A stretch of 38,239 nucleotides of DNA, from positions 1 through 38,239 of the forward strand of contig JAFGGO010000149.1 of the NCBI GenBank assembly GCA_016930515.1, in the 5' to 3' direction. Position numbers and translations under genes: made by a program. How positions within the stretch are numbered: the first letter of the stretch is position 1; each line of letters starts with the position of its first letter. Below are positions 1 to 8,510 of the stretch, piece by piece. Origin of the DNA: Promethearchaeota archaeon. GTDB taxonomy: Archaea; Asgardarchaeota; Lokiarchaeia; Sigyniarchaeales; SOKP01. Below the pieces are notes generated by a model. The model made no database searches. It was not told the origin of the DNA and saw only the letters and a program-made list of their open reading frames with translations.

Positions 1-43
1 AATAAAAAAGTAATTTTTATAAAAAAAGTAAATATTTTTAGTT

Positions 44-786
44 TCACTCCTTGGAATGGATTAATGGAGCTATCCTTGATAATGAATATATATTCTTCTT
101 TAGCTTGTTGAAATCTTCAATTCTTCTAATCCCATGCGATTTTGTTTTCTTGGAATGCGGCAATATCTCGATGAGAAATATTAACTGAGAGAGAAATGTC
201 ATCCACTCTAAGAATGTTATCGTCACTCCAACAGATTTTCCAGAAGGTAATTTATACAATAGTGGAACGAAATAAAATGTTGCGTGCATGATAGAAGTAC
301 TGAGAGACATAATTGCCCGTTTATTACTAATTGCTTGGGTCGTCAAAATTACAATACCATATATAGTAGCAAAGATAAAGAAGCTAAAAAAGTAAAATCC
401 TGCAGCCATGTTATGTAACTCGATATGATTCATTGGCCATAATCCAATCATTAAAAAACTACTACATAAGACTATCGATGCTAATCTTAGTAAGACTAAA
501 AAACAAGCATGTGTCCCTAACGACTTCAAAAAGAGAAAAAAAGTCCACACACTGCAACGAAACCGTTATTAAACACTAAACTAGAGCCATTTGGTCCTAT
601 GCCTAAATTACTTATCCAATGAGTAAAAATACTATAACTTTGATCAGAAATATAATATAAATAAAGCGCTAAAAATACCGAAATTCCAAGAATTCCCAAT
701 CCTAAATATCCAAAATAAATTCCAGGAATTTTTTCATATAATCGGTTTAGAATTTTATTATACTTCACATAAATACTCCCAAACAT
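44..786 (-). pseudogene. DUF998-like multi-pass membrane protein, split by a frameshift
   Basis: Two overlapping reading frames together make one membrane protein of about 240 residues. The upstream part (786 down to 526) starts MFGSIYVKYNK and carries a membrane helix, then the segment SNLGIGPNGSSLVFNNGF, which resembles the start of DUF998 proteins. The downstream part (550 down to 44) holds about four more hydrophobic helices and a basic tail. The frames cross at a run of seven T (minus strand) near 536-542. One extra T would join them as ...VCGLFFLFLKSLG.... A sequencing error in the homopolymer, a recent frameshift, or programmed slippage are all possible; the conserved coding character on both sides favours error or a recent event. 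DUF998 has no firm function and the assignment is by resemblance only. Confidence 0.6.
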
Positions 787-1111
787 CCTCTGTTTTTTTA
801 TTATTGTTTTTATTGAATTTGTCCCTTGAAATTTGTTTAATTCGTCTTGAAATTCTTCCTAACTTAAGATCTCAAAGAATTTCTTCAAATATAAAATCAT
901 AAGGACCGTTTTTATACAAGATATGTTAATATATCTAGTTTGAGTCGTGAGAAATAGAGTATAAGACCCATCTATAAATATTCAGAGACATGCTAACATA
1001 TTATCCTCAAGTAGCTTTTTAAAAAATTATATTTATAAAATTAAATTATAATTATTCAATAAACGAATAATATAATTTGAAATATTCAATAAATCAAAAA
1101 AATGAACAAGG
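787..1111. other. AT-rich intergenic region upstream of selD
   Basis: No gene is visible. The region lies between the divergent membrane-protein gene and selD and should hold both promoters. TATA-like stretches occur at about 1027-1045. A 7-bp inverted repeat, ATTATTC (1051-1057) and GAATAAT (1065-1071), and two copies of ATTCAATAAA (from about 1055 and 1084) lie in the last 60 bases before selD and could be operator-like, but sequence this AT-rich gives such matches by chance. Confidence 0.35.
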
Positions 1112-2131
1112 ATGGAAAAAAAAAGAGAATATCGACTAACCCAACAAGTTAAGATTCACGGTTGATCGTGTAAGCTCGGACAGGAAGGCTTACTCGAGCT
1201 TTTAGCCAAGACAGGACTTAAGGGAACCATAGAAGATGCTGCAGTACTCCCTGTACCAAATAGTGACCTTGTTTTGGTCAAGAATCTCGATGTTTTTACG
1301 CCTATAGTTGATGAACCAGAGATTATGGGTGAAATTGCTGCGTGTAACGTTACCAGCGATATTTTTGCCTTGAATGTCCCTGAAATTTCGGGAATGTTAG
1401 TATTTTTAGCAATCAAAACAGACATGCCAAATGATATCGTAGAAGGTTTATTAAAGGGAATCAAGCATTTTATGGAAAACAAAGTAGACTCAAAAGTAGT
1501 CGGTGGGCACACGATATATTGCGAGTGGCCTTTAATAGGCGGTGAAGCGTCGGGTTTTGTCCAAAAAGAAAAAATAATAAGTAAACAAGGAGTTAAAAAT
1601 GGTGATAAACTGGTGTTGACCAAGCCAATAGGTATACAACCCATAATGGCGGCATATCGAATCCAAAAAGAGATGCCAGAACTATTGGATACTTTTTCAA
1701 CCGACGAAATTAATAAGTCAATTGACTTCGCTATAAAACTCATGACAACGCCTAACCAAGAAGTTATAAGAACCATTCATTCGTACAAAGACTTTTCGTT
1801 TATCCACGCAATGTCAGATGTTACGGGATTTGGACTCGCAGGACACGCATTAGAAATGCTTCAAAAATCTGATTTATCCGTAGAAATTGAGAAGATACCT
1901 TCAATTCATCTCTCAGAGGATTTATCCAAGGAACTTGGATATGCTTTTGACGAATGTAAAACGCACGAAACAGCTGGAGGAATGTTGATAGCGGTAGACA
2001 GAGCTAATGTAGAAGATTTCACCAATTCGCTTGATAGCAATAATGTCCAAAATTGGATTGTTGGTACTGTCGATAATAAATCACCCGGTAAAATTAGAAT
2101 TTCCAAAAACATTGAAAACATTGAAATTTAA
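1112..2131 (+). CDS. selD: Selenide, water dikinase (selenophosphate synthetase), itself a selenoprotein
   Basis: Makes selenophosphate from selenide and ATP, the selenium donor for Sec-tRNA synthesis and tRNA selenation. From ATG 1112 the frame reads MEKKREYRLTQQVKIHG, then TGA (1163-1165), then SCKLGQEGLLELLAKTG, and runs open to TAA at 2129. The UGA, codon 18, falls exactly at the catalytic Cys/Sec of the SelD motif (G-U-x-C-K), followed by the essential Lys 21. Downstream are the AIRS-family segments DVFTPIVDEPEIMGEIAA, VGGHTI and the conserved MSDVTGFGLAGHA. A start downstream of the UGA (TTG 1274) would lose the active site, so readthrough as Sec is the sensible reading. Total 339 residues, usual for the family. 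A SECIS candidate follows directly. The Sec incorporation factors (SelB, SelC, PSTK, SepSecS) are not in this window. Confidence 0.93.
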
Positions 2132-2214
2132 AGATAGTATTGAATTAGTAAAGAATGAATCTTGCGAAAAAATGCTGGTCGCAAGAAGACATCCTCTGCA
2201 AGGGGTTCTATCTT
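2131..2214 (+). promoter_or_regulatory. Candidate SECIS element in the selD 3' region
   Basis: Core hairpin: UCUUGCG (2160-2166) pairs with CGCAAGA (2180-2186), 7 bp, closing a 13-nt apical loop that starts with six A. Immediately below, 5' UGAA (2156-2159) faces 3' AGAC (2187-2190), giving U-C, G-A, A-G and A-A oppositions. This is the layout of the non-Watson-Crick quartet of eukaryotic SECIS elements, and the A-rich apical loop matches their conserved AA. An outer helix AAGAUAG (2131-2137) with CUAUCUU (2208-2214) could close the whole element, with a small CCUCU/AGGGG hairpin (2193-2205) inside. Archaeal SECIS elements usually lie in the 3' UTR, and Lokiarchaeal ones have been described as eukaryote-like. 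The fold was paired by eye. The upper stem is shorter than in eukaryotes. Confidence 0.6.
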
Positions 2215-2259
2215 CATAGTAAAAAGTATCTTAAATAAGAAATCAATCATTTGAAAGTA

Positions 2260-2736
2260 ATGAAATATATTGAAATTCCTGGATTTGGTAAAATCACGAT
2301 AAAGAATGTGGTTTTTGATCTCAATGGCACCGTTCAATCTAAAGGAAAAATACAGAAGAATTTAAAAAAAAGAATAAAGAAATTGAAAGATACTTGTGAG
2401 ATATATTTAATATCTGCCGATACTAGAGGAAATTTAAAAACTCATGCTCGCAAGTTAGGCATTAATTACATTAAAATACACCCCAATGGAATTTCAGAGG
2501 CAGAAGCAAAGAACGCCGAATTGGAACGCTTGGGAAAACAGGTTACGGTTGCCATTGGTAACGGAAATAACGACGCACTCATGCTTAAAAACGCTATAAT
2601 AGGAATATGTGTCCTAGGTTCAGAAGGAGCTTCCCTTAACTGTATAATGAATTCCAACATAATAGTACCTAATACATTGTACGCTATTGATTTATTGTTG
2701 GACGAAAAAATTATTATCGCAACTTTACGATCATAA
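2260..2736 (+). CDS. HAD-superfamily hydrolase related to soluble P-type-ATPase-like proteins
   Basis: Small HAD-fold protein of 158 residues. Motif I is FDLNGT (residues 19-24), with the nucleophile Asp 20 but Asn in place of the second Asp, as in P-type ATPase-like and related archaeal HAD proteins. Motif II Ser is in LISADTRG (about residue 52) and motif III is GNGNNDALML (100-109), with the metal-binding Asp 105. No cap domain and no membrane segment are visible, so it resembles a free ATPase P/N-type core domain. The substrate is unknown. I chose ATG 2260; a TTG three codons upstream (2251) is possible. It lies 128 bases after selD, beyond the SECIS candidate, and could be co-transcribed with it, but a role in selenium metabolism would be a guess. 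Confidence 0.75.
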   Translation: MKYIEIPGFGKITIKNVVFDLNGTVQSKGKIQKNLKKRIKKLKDTCEIYLISADTRGNLKTHARKLGINYIKIHPNGISEAEAKNAELERLGKQVTVAIGNGNNDALMLKNAIIGICVLGSEGASLNCIMNSNIIVPNTLYAIDLLLDEKIIIATLRS

Positions 2737-2780
2737 AAACGAAAAACTCATCGTGTGCTTTATAATATCTTAAAAATGTC

Positions 2781-3569
2781 TTAATCTAATATTTTTCCGT
2801 TGAGTATTATTATGATCTTCTTTAATTCTTCAATAATATCTTCTGCAATTTGTTCTCCGTTATTGACATTAAAACCTGTAATGGACACTTCTAATTCAAC
2901 GGAAAGTCCAATAGAAGGGTGAGTTTTAATCCACAAATTGGGATGTTTCTTTTCTAAATCGGATACATAGGGAGCGATGTTCGATTCCCCAATACCACTA
3001 AACTTGAAGCTTTTTTCAAAGAATGATCCCCTTTTTTCCTTGAGCAATGGTAAGACAACTGATTTAAACATCGCTTTCATTTCCATAGGAACGCCTGGGA
3101 AGCAGTAAATCATGGTATCTTCTTGCTGTATTTTTACCCCGGGGGCGGTTCCGCGCGTGTTCTTCAATGGAACGGAGCCTTGCGGAAGGAGGGCCATTTT
3201 CACTCTTTCAGGAGTCATGCCTTCAAGTTTTAGTATTCCTTGTCTGACAGCATTATCATAGGCTTTCTTGATCGATTCGTAAGCCTCGTTGTTTAAAACC
3301 AACTCGAGACCTAAAGCGACTCCGATTCCTTTCAAGGTCATATCGTCAAAAGTAGGTCCCAGACCACCAGAAATGATAACCATATCCGGAGACCTGGAAA
3401 GAATTTCTCTAACAGCTCTTGAAATCACCTCGATCTCATCTGGAATTGCAGTAATCCTTGCAACTTTGTGACCATACTTCGTAATTCTTTTTGCCAACCA
3501 GTTGGAATTTGTATCTTTAAATTTTCCAATAAGAATTTCATTACCTACGATTAAAATTTCTAAGTTCAT
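2781..3569 (-). CDS. CinA-type MoCF-domain protein (NMN deamidase-related / competence-damage-inducible protein A family)
   Basis: A 262-residue protein consisting only of the MoaB/MogA-like domain (COG1058 type). The start NLEILIVGNEILIGKFKDTN and the signature SGGLGPTFDDMT (67-78) are diagnostic, followed by KNTRGTAPGV and FPGVPMEMKAM. Bacterial CinA proteins add a C-terminal NMN-deamidase domain, which is absent here as in most archaeal members. The family includes ADP-ribose pyrophosphatase activity in CinA, but the job of the stand-alone archaeal form is not settled. It is convergent with the HAD gene (44 bases apart) and divergent from the gene at 3811. The C-terminus ends shortly after a beta-alpha segment and looks complete. 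Confidence 0.88.
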   Translation of the reverse strand: MNLEILIVGNEILIGKFKDTNSNWLAKRITKYGHKVARITAIPDEIEVISRAVREILSRSPDMVIISGGLGPTFDDMTLKGIGVALGLELVLNNEAYESIKKAYDNAVRQGILKLEGMTPERVKMALLPQGSVPLKNTRGTAPGVKIQQEDTMIYCFPGVPMEMKAMFKSVVLPLLKEKRGSFFEKSFKFSGIGESNIAPYVSDLEKKHPNLWIKTHPSIGLSVELEVSITGFNVNNGEQIAEDIIEELKKIIIILNGKILD

Positions 3570-3780
3570 TAAAACCCAAAATTTTTAGCTCTATTTTAGC
3601 TTTTTTAACAAAATTTTACACTTTGAAATCCTTTATTAATAAATTAACATTGAGAAAAGATTTGGAAGACCTCGATCGCAAGATTATAATATACCCCAAT
3701 ATTTTTTAAAATAGCAGTAGATTAGAATATTTAATTTTCTTGCTTAGAAAAAAGAGAGATATTTCAATAAACATCCCCAT

Positions 3781-3788
3781 TATATAAT
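3781..3788 (+). promoter_or_regulatory. TATA box for the gene at 3811
   Basis: TATATAAT ends 22 bases before the ATG at 3811, at the spacing archaeal TBP boxes keep from the transcription start. Transcription would begin at or just before the start codon, so the mRNA is probably leaderless or nearly so. No transcription data support this; it is a sequence match in an AT-rich region. Confidence 0.45.
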
Positions 3789-3810
3789 AACCACTACGAT
3801 TGGTGTTTCA

Positions 3811-4392
3811 ATGACAGTAGAAATAGACGACGCAGGTACGGGAGATCTCGTTGGAGATGCGTTTATTGCGCTTCATAGGATCGAGACGGGAAAAATCATT
3901 TACCGAACCATTCCCGTTGAGATGTTCAACGAAGAAAATTGGAAGAACAAGATGCCTTATAAAATGGTCGTGGACCTTGTAAAAGACGGATTAGCCGAGT
4001 TGGATTTTCAAAAGGACAAGGAAAAAATATTACTCTGTCGAGGTAACATATTTGATAAAGTAAGAGAATATTTTAACGAAGAAGGCATCACCTACGAACC
4101 TGCTATCATCGAGGGCAAATTACAGGACGCCGTGGAAGGAAAGCTCGTTTCTCATCTCAGGGAAGATCTTGGAGTTAAATCGAAGAAACTCACCAAAAAA
4201 AGCGGGGCAAAGCGTTATTATGTGCTATTTAATTGGTTGTGTCAAGATTTCTTTCGAAGAGAAAAATTCGTGAAATCTGGATTTAAAAAATGGAACACGG
4301 TCTGGAGAGAAAAAGCGATAGAAAAGTACAAGAGAAAGCAATATTATATGAAAAAAAACGCCACTAAAAACCAACCACATGAGTTAAGTTAA
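3811..4392 (+). CDS. Conserved archaeal protein of unknown function
   Basis: A 193-residue soluble protein. The N-terminus EIDDAGTGDLVGDAFIA (4-20), with paired acidic residues on a predicted strand, followed by a second strand HRIETGKIIYRTIPVEMF, resembles a widespread archaeal family without known function in which IDDAGTGDLL is the hallmark. The opening resembles RNase H-like folds, but no complete catalytic set is evident. The C-terminal third is very basic (KKLTKKSGAKRYY and later Lys/Arg clusters), so contact with nucleic acid is conceivable. The start at ATG 3811 fits the TATA box just upstream. The 3' end overlaps the convergent gene below by 9 bases. Confidence 0.7.
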   Translation: MTVEIDDAGTGDLVGDAFIALHRIETGKIIYRTIPVEMFNEENWKNKMPYKMVVDLVKDGLAELDFQKDKEKILLCRGNIFDKVREYFNEEGITYEPAIIEGKLQDAVEGKLVSHLREDLGVKSKKLTKKSGAKRYYVLFNWLCQDFFRREKFVKSGFKKWNTVWREKAIEKYKRKQYYMKKNATKNQPHELS

Positions 4393-5004
4393 CTTGGTGT
4401 TACAACTCTTACAAGTTTTTGAGAATGGGGGATTTTCAGCGCCACAAGCAAAGCATATGAGAACGCGCCCGTCTTTAGGTTGTTCGATGATAATATCATG
4501 AGAAGAAGCGCCTGAATTGCTGGACTCCCTATCATCATCTAAGAGAACTGCTTTTTTGGCTTCGTTTGCCAGGGAAGCGTCAATTTCCCTGTGAGGCGTG
4601 ATTATTTTAAAGTCTTTTGTTGGTGCTATTTCCGAGAAACCGTCAGGGAGGGCATTTAATTCATTATCGTTAACTAAATCGTTAGTATCCATATACTCAT
4701 CTTCTTTAACGCTATCGTGAGCCATATCAATTGTTTGAGGCATCGAAGTGATCTCAGGCTCTTCAACGCGGGGAAGGGCTAGCTTAACCTTTAATTGTTT
4801 TATATGAGTAACGATTTGTTCGATTTTTTTGATCAACATGTTTCTGTAATCGTTTTCTATTTTGGGAGATTTCGATGCAGCCAAAACCATATCAGTTACA
4901 GCAAGCCATGAGCTGATGGCAGCCTCGATTTCGTTGCTTTTTTCGTGTCTATTTGCAATTGCTATCTTTTTTGCGAGTTCCTTGTTAAAAGCTTGGATGT
5001 CCAT
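4384..5004 (-). CDS. MIT-like helical domain protein with C-terminal zinc ribbon
   Basis: A 206-residue protein in three parts. Residues 1-76 form a predicted three-helix unit (AFNKELAKKIAIANRHEKSN, then EAAISSWLAVTDMVLAAS, then NMLIKKIEQIVTHIKQLK) whose pattern resembles MIT domains, the modules that bind ESCRT-III tails. Residues 77-180 are acidic and low in structure. Residues 185-206 are a zinc ribbon, CFACG with CKSCN. MIT domains occur in Vps4 and in Asgard ESCRT-associated proteins, so a role near ESCRT or another membrane-remodelling or adaptor function is possible, but this is inference from the helix pattern; TPR-like or other three-helix bundles are alternatives. No ESCRT gene is in the window. 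Start ATG 5004 follows a GG-rich stretch (GATAGG). Confidence 0.6.
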   Translation of the reverse strand: MDIQAFNKELAKKIAIANRHEKSNEIEAAISSWLAVTDMVLAASKSPKIENDYRNMLIKKIEQIVTHIKQLKVKLALPRVEEPEITSMPQTIDMAHDSVKEDEYMDTNDLVNDNELNALPDGFSEIAPTKDFKIITPHREIDASLANEAKKAVLLDDDRESSNSGASSHDIIIEQPKDGRVLICFACGAENPPFSKTCKSCNTKLT

Positions 5005-5148
5005 CCTATCATTCGTCCCATTTGAGTTTTTCAGGCTAATATACTAAATTAAAAATCTGCTTATGTATAGATATATCGTGTTTTCCTTATAAATGTCATG
5101 GAGACCAAATTCGCGACTTGATAAGAATACGAATTAAATTAATAAAAA

Positions 5149-7158
5149 TTGAGTAATATATTCTATACATTAGATAATTTTCAATTGTTAAGGCGGTTTT
5201 TAAAAAAACAGGAGTTCTTGATACTAATGTCCATGATACCGTTTTCGGCTAACGAGATTCGCAATTTAAGAGAAATATTCGAAAAAAACGGGTGGAGGAT
5301 AGGGGGAGGCGTTGAGGATTTATTCCGTTATGGAATTAAAAATAATAATTTAGTCCTATTTACTTTAAAGATGCCGTTAACCCTTACAAATATACAATTA
5401 AATGTACCCTATGAGGTAGTCTCTTTTAAGATATCGGTTGCTTTCAAATTATGGCATTTAAACGATAAGACTTATAGGATCATTGCATATATGATGAAAG
5501 CCCTTGAAGAATTGTCGAAACAAGTATCACTAAAACCAGAATTTTCAATGGAAGGTAAGCTTCAATCTTTCCTCAAGATACTCAATGTAATACTTCCCGA
5601 TAGGATTAAAAGCGAAAATGAGCGGAGTTGGTTAAACCGCTTGAGAATTTCCATCATGAATAAGAGAGAACATTTTATTGAAGACTTCAAGGATTTTGAT
5701 ACCAATAAAGTAAACGACATTGTAAAGATATTACTCGAGTCAGGACTGAGTCCAACTTTTAAAATACCTTGGGAATTAAAGATGGGCGTTCCGAAACTAA
5801 GAACCTCAGAAACCTTGCTTTTTGCAAACGAGGTGGAAGTGCAAGACGAGTTTTTCGTGCTCGAAAAAGGATACATGACTTACTTCAAAGATATCATATA
5901 CAATAAAATTTTCATCAGGAGCTTTTTCGAATGTTATAATCCTTATATATTGCATTCCGTGTTGGAAAGAAACGATTCTTCCAAATATCAATTTGAATTA
6001 TCAGTGAAAAACTGGATAAAATTATCCAGGCTATTATTAAACACCATAATTGAAATTATTAACGAAGGATTGCTGGATCATAACGATTTCATGGATTTCC
6101 GACCTGAAAACGAGTTTATTGACAAGGAGTTCGAAGAGGAAACGAGCAATTTCGCCTTATCAGCATTAAACTACGAAAGTTCTATTTCGAAAGAATTATT
6201 CGACTTTCACATCGACTTGCTCGATTCACCACCCACGCATTTTGAGGTAATCGAAACTAGCTTGTTTTATTACACAAAAGCAGAAGCAAATATCAGGGAA
6301 TATAAGTTCGATCCTGCCATAAAACTGCTCAACGAATCGTTAAAAGTATTTAATAAATATCGGCAGGGTAAAGCGGTCGTATCGGTCTTGCTCTTGCTTA
6401 GAAAGATTGCTTCAAGGTTAAACCAAGTAGATGTCGAACAAAATTACTTGGAAAGCGCTCTTAATTTGGCTGAAAAGGGAACTATTTCAAAAGAGGTAAT
6501 ATTAGATATACGATACAAGTTGGCTAAGGCTTATTTTCGAACAAATCAGCTTGAAAAAGCTCGTTCACAGTTTTTCTTGGTTTCTAAGCTTTTATCCTCT
6601 AATGAGATTTTGATTGAACACGAAAAAAAAGATTATTTTATAGGGATGGTAAATCTATATCTAGGGCTCGTATTTCTCAAGCAAGAAAGAATTGCAGATT
6701 CTAAAAAGCATCTCAAACAAGCTTTTCTCATTAGCAACACAATTCTAAAAGTTAAACTCAATTTCTGCCTTTTCCGAGCAATTGAGTTTAAAAAAGGCGG
6801 AAAAGCGGCTCAAGCGCTCAAATTGTTAACGAGCGGACTTAATGCTTTAGATGAAAAAACAGAATCAGAAAATCGCCACCAAATCGTGGCAATCTTGATA
6901 GAATTGGCAGAAATCTATATCTACGACAGGAAAAGTCGAACTAAAGCAGCAGCATATCTGGAGGAGATTGAAAAACGCATTACTTTAACCACCATCAAAG
7001 AAATACAATTTTCCGCCCGATGGAATATATTAATGAGCGATTATTATAGGCTCTTGCTAAATAATAAGGAAAATACCGTTTACTATTCAAAGCAAGCTGA
7101 GAACCTTAAAGATCGATTAAAAGAAATAGGCGTAAAGGAAAATAATAAGGATAAATAA
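5149..7158 (+). CDS. Large TPR-repeat protein of unknown function
   Basis: About 669 residues if it starts at TTG 5149. ATG 5227 (residue 27) is an alternative, and a GGAG at 5211-5214 makes the later start credible. The N-terminal half (to about 360) is mixed alpha/beta with no recognisable motif. From about 370 to 650 there are repeated helix pairs with TPR character: YTKAEANIREYKFDPAIKLL, ALNLAEKGTISKEVILDIRY, KLAKAYFRTNQLEKARSQFF, YLGLVFLKQERIADSKKHLK. TPR arrays bind peptides or scaffold complexes, so a protein-interaction role is likely; the partner is unknown. No signal peptide or membrane helix. It diverges from the MIT-like gene (4384-5004). Confidence 0.7.
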   Translation: MSNIFYTLDNFQLLRRFLKKQEFLILMSMIPFSANEIRNLREIFEKNGWRIGGGVEDLFRYGIKNNNLVLFTLKMPLTLTNIQLNVPYEVVSFKISVAFKLWHLNDKTYRIIAYMMKALEELSKQVSLKPEFSMEGKLQSFLKILNVILPDRIKSENERSWLNRLRISIMNKREHFIEDFKDFDTNKVNDIVKILLESGLSPTFKIPWELKMGVPKLRTSETLLFANEVEVQDEFFVLEKGYMTYFKDIIYNKIFIRSFFECYNPYILHSVLERNDSSKYQFELSVKNWIKLSRLLLNTIIEIINEGLLDHNDFMDFRPENEFIDKEFEEETSNFALSALNYESSISKELFDFHIDLLDSPPTHFEVIETSLFYYTKAEANIREYKFDPAIKLLNESLKVFNKYRQGKAVVSVLLLLRKIASRLNQVDVEQNYLESALNLAEKGTISKEVILDIRYKLAKAYFRTNQLEKARSQFFLVSKLLSSNEILIEHEKKDYFIGMVNLYLGLVFLKQERIADSKKHLKQAFLISNTILKVKLNFCLFRAIEFKKGGKAAQALKLLTSGLNALDEKTESENRHQIVAILIELAEIYIYDRKSRTKAAAYLEEIEKRITLTTIKEIQFSARWNILMSDYYRLLLNNKENTVYYSKQAENLKDRLKEIGVKENNKDK

Positions 7159-7173
7159 AAAATTTTTTAATAA

Positions 7174-7377
7174 TTATCTTTGGTAAGATGCTCTTTTTGC
7201 ACCAAGACTGTCGTTTTGACCGCCATACGTGCCTTTTACAATTCGCTTGTGATAAAGCTCTCTAAACCTAATTCTGGGAGCTTTTTTCTTGGTCGAATTC
7301 ACGCCCGTTTTAGGAATTTTAGGCGTTTGTTGTCTTACTTTTCCTGCTTTTGTTAAACTACCGTGACTACCAGGTAT
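7174..7377 (-). CDS. rps30e: Small ribosomal subunit protein S30e, apparently with an AUA start
   Basis: The minus strand encodes [20 protein letters not shown], then [20 protein letters not shown], then [20 protein letters not shown], ending KRASYQR and TAA. This matches archaeal S30e (family start [15 protein letters not shown] or close) in sequence, length (67 residues) and basicity. The codon at the expected Met is ATA (7377-7375). Upstream in frame are only AAA AAA GAG GTT and then TGA, and there is no internal Met, so no ordinary start is available. Either AUA initiates, or one A is missing from the seven-A run just upstream; an eighth A would bring a TTG into frame ([10 protein letters not shown]). 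S30e sits in the 40S-like subunit near the mRNA entry side. It is convergent with the TPR gene, 15 bases apart. Confidence 0.9.
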   Translation of the reverse strand: MPGSHGSLTKAGKVRQQTPKIPKTGVNSTKKKAPRIRFRELYHKRIVKGTYGGQNDSLGAKRASYQR

Positions 7378-7762
7378 TTTTTTCTCAACTCATTCTATGA
7401 TTTTAATATTAATATGTAGTCTTTAAAACAACTTAAATTTTATTGATTTAGAGATTTTTAAAATGAATATAAGAAAACTTTAAAACTTCCTTGAGAAAAA
7501 GCGCACCATTTTTATATAAAAGCACAATAAATATCAAAAGATTTAACAATAAAATCCAAAAATTCTAATAATATTAACTCCACTCAGTATTTTAGATGGT
7601 ATTTCATCTTCAGGGATATTGATTTCCTCCGCGATTGTAATTGAAGAAAGCCATAAATAATATTTACTCCTAATAAGATAGAATTAACCAATAGGATTAT
7701 TAAATCTTGAAGATTAAGTAAAATAGTATTATATCTAGAAATTACATTATAACATTAAAATC
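7378..7762. other. Intergenic region between rps30e and the zinc-ribbon membrane gene
   Basis: No gene can be supported. A TATA-like palindrome TTTATATAAA (about 7510-7520) could serve rps30e with a long leader. On the minus strand near 7560-7690, two short stretches encode similar strings (GVNIIYGF and GVNIIRIFGF) in different frames without start codons, perhaps a decayed or duplicated coding fragment; I do not call it a gene. Confidence 0.35.
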
Positions 7763-8251
7763 ATGTCGAACATAAATCAAAAAACCAAGATATGGATGTG
7801 GGCTTTGATCTTGGCCGTATCCATTATCGTGGTCGTTGTAGACGCCATTTTTTTGCGGGAAATATGGTGGGCGTGGCTGGTCGTGCTCGTGCTCGTGATG
7901 ATTGGATGCGTTTTTTCGTTTTCTAACTATTTTTTCGTTCCTAAAAAGCATTGTCCTCGATGCAACGCCGAAGTCCCCTCACAGTACACCCAAAACTGCC
8001 CGAAATGTGGTTTGAGACTCGTGACGAGGTGCGTGGATTGCGGTAAGTACATCTCCGTCTACCAGTACGGAAAACTTTCGAAGTATTGCAATCAATGTGG
8101 GCTCGAATTGGACTTGAGGGAGGTTCAGGTGGAAGTCATCGAAAATCCTTATGTGAGCGAAAAGAAAGTCCGCTTTTGCCCGAATTGCGGCGTGAATATC
8201 GAAGAAGACAACTTGAGGTTTTGTGCGCTCTGTGGAACTAAAATAATTTGA
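7763..8251 (+). CDS. Membrane protein with two helices and several zinc ribbons
   Basis: A 162-residue protein. Two hydrophobic helices (about residues 11-28 and 34-54) anchor the N-terminus. The soluble rest is made of zinc-ribbon knuckles: CPRC with CPKC (66-84), CVDC with CNQC (about 90-111) and CPNC with CALC (about 139-158). Together these make three four-Cys sites. Such double-psi zinc-ribbon proteins are common in Asgard and other archaea, usually of unknown function; nucleic acid, ubiquitin-like or protein binding are options. Local base composition is richer in G+C than the flanks. It ends with TGA, which shows that UGA is also an ordinary stop in this genome. Confidence 0.75.
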   Translation: MSNINQKTKIWMWALILAVSIIVVVVDAIFLREIWWAWLVVLVLVMIGCVFSFSNYFFVPKKHCPRCNAEVPSQYTQNCPKCGLRLVTRCVDCGKYISVYQYGKLSKYCNQCGLELDLREVQVEVIENPYVSEKKVRFCPNCGVNIEEDNLRFCALCGTKII

Positions 8252-8510
8252 ATATGTAGCGGAAGGGAAAAAATCTCTTCTTATAATTACTAGATTATTA
8301 AATGCATTGAAATTTTAGTAAGAAATTAAAATAAAATAAAAATTAATTGATTAAGCTTTCTTAGATTTTGGAAAATGCCTTTTAAGTTGTGATTTAACCG
8401 CTTTTTTGTAATTTAGACAACATTAAATGTTGTAGCTTGACTTTAACATTGTAAATTAGAGCGTTAAATAAATCAAAATGATTTTAAAGTGAAATAAAAG
8501 GAGAAAATAA

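Noticed and set aside
1156..1776. Long open frame on the minus strand opposite selD
   Set aside because: The plus strand codes for conserved SelD through this whole stretch; the antisense frame has no family resemblance.
7560..7690. Minus-strand coding-like strings GVNIIYGF and GVNIIRIFGF
   Set aside because: They are in different frames, have no starts, and no family is recognised; at most a decayed duplicate.
8390..8460. Palindrome CAACATTAAATGTTG and a short minus-strand frame ending in a basic tail
   Set aside because: No start codon for the frame, and perfect short palindromes of this kind are expected in DNA this AT-rich.
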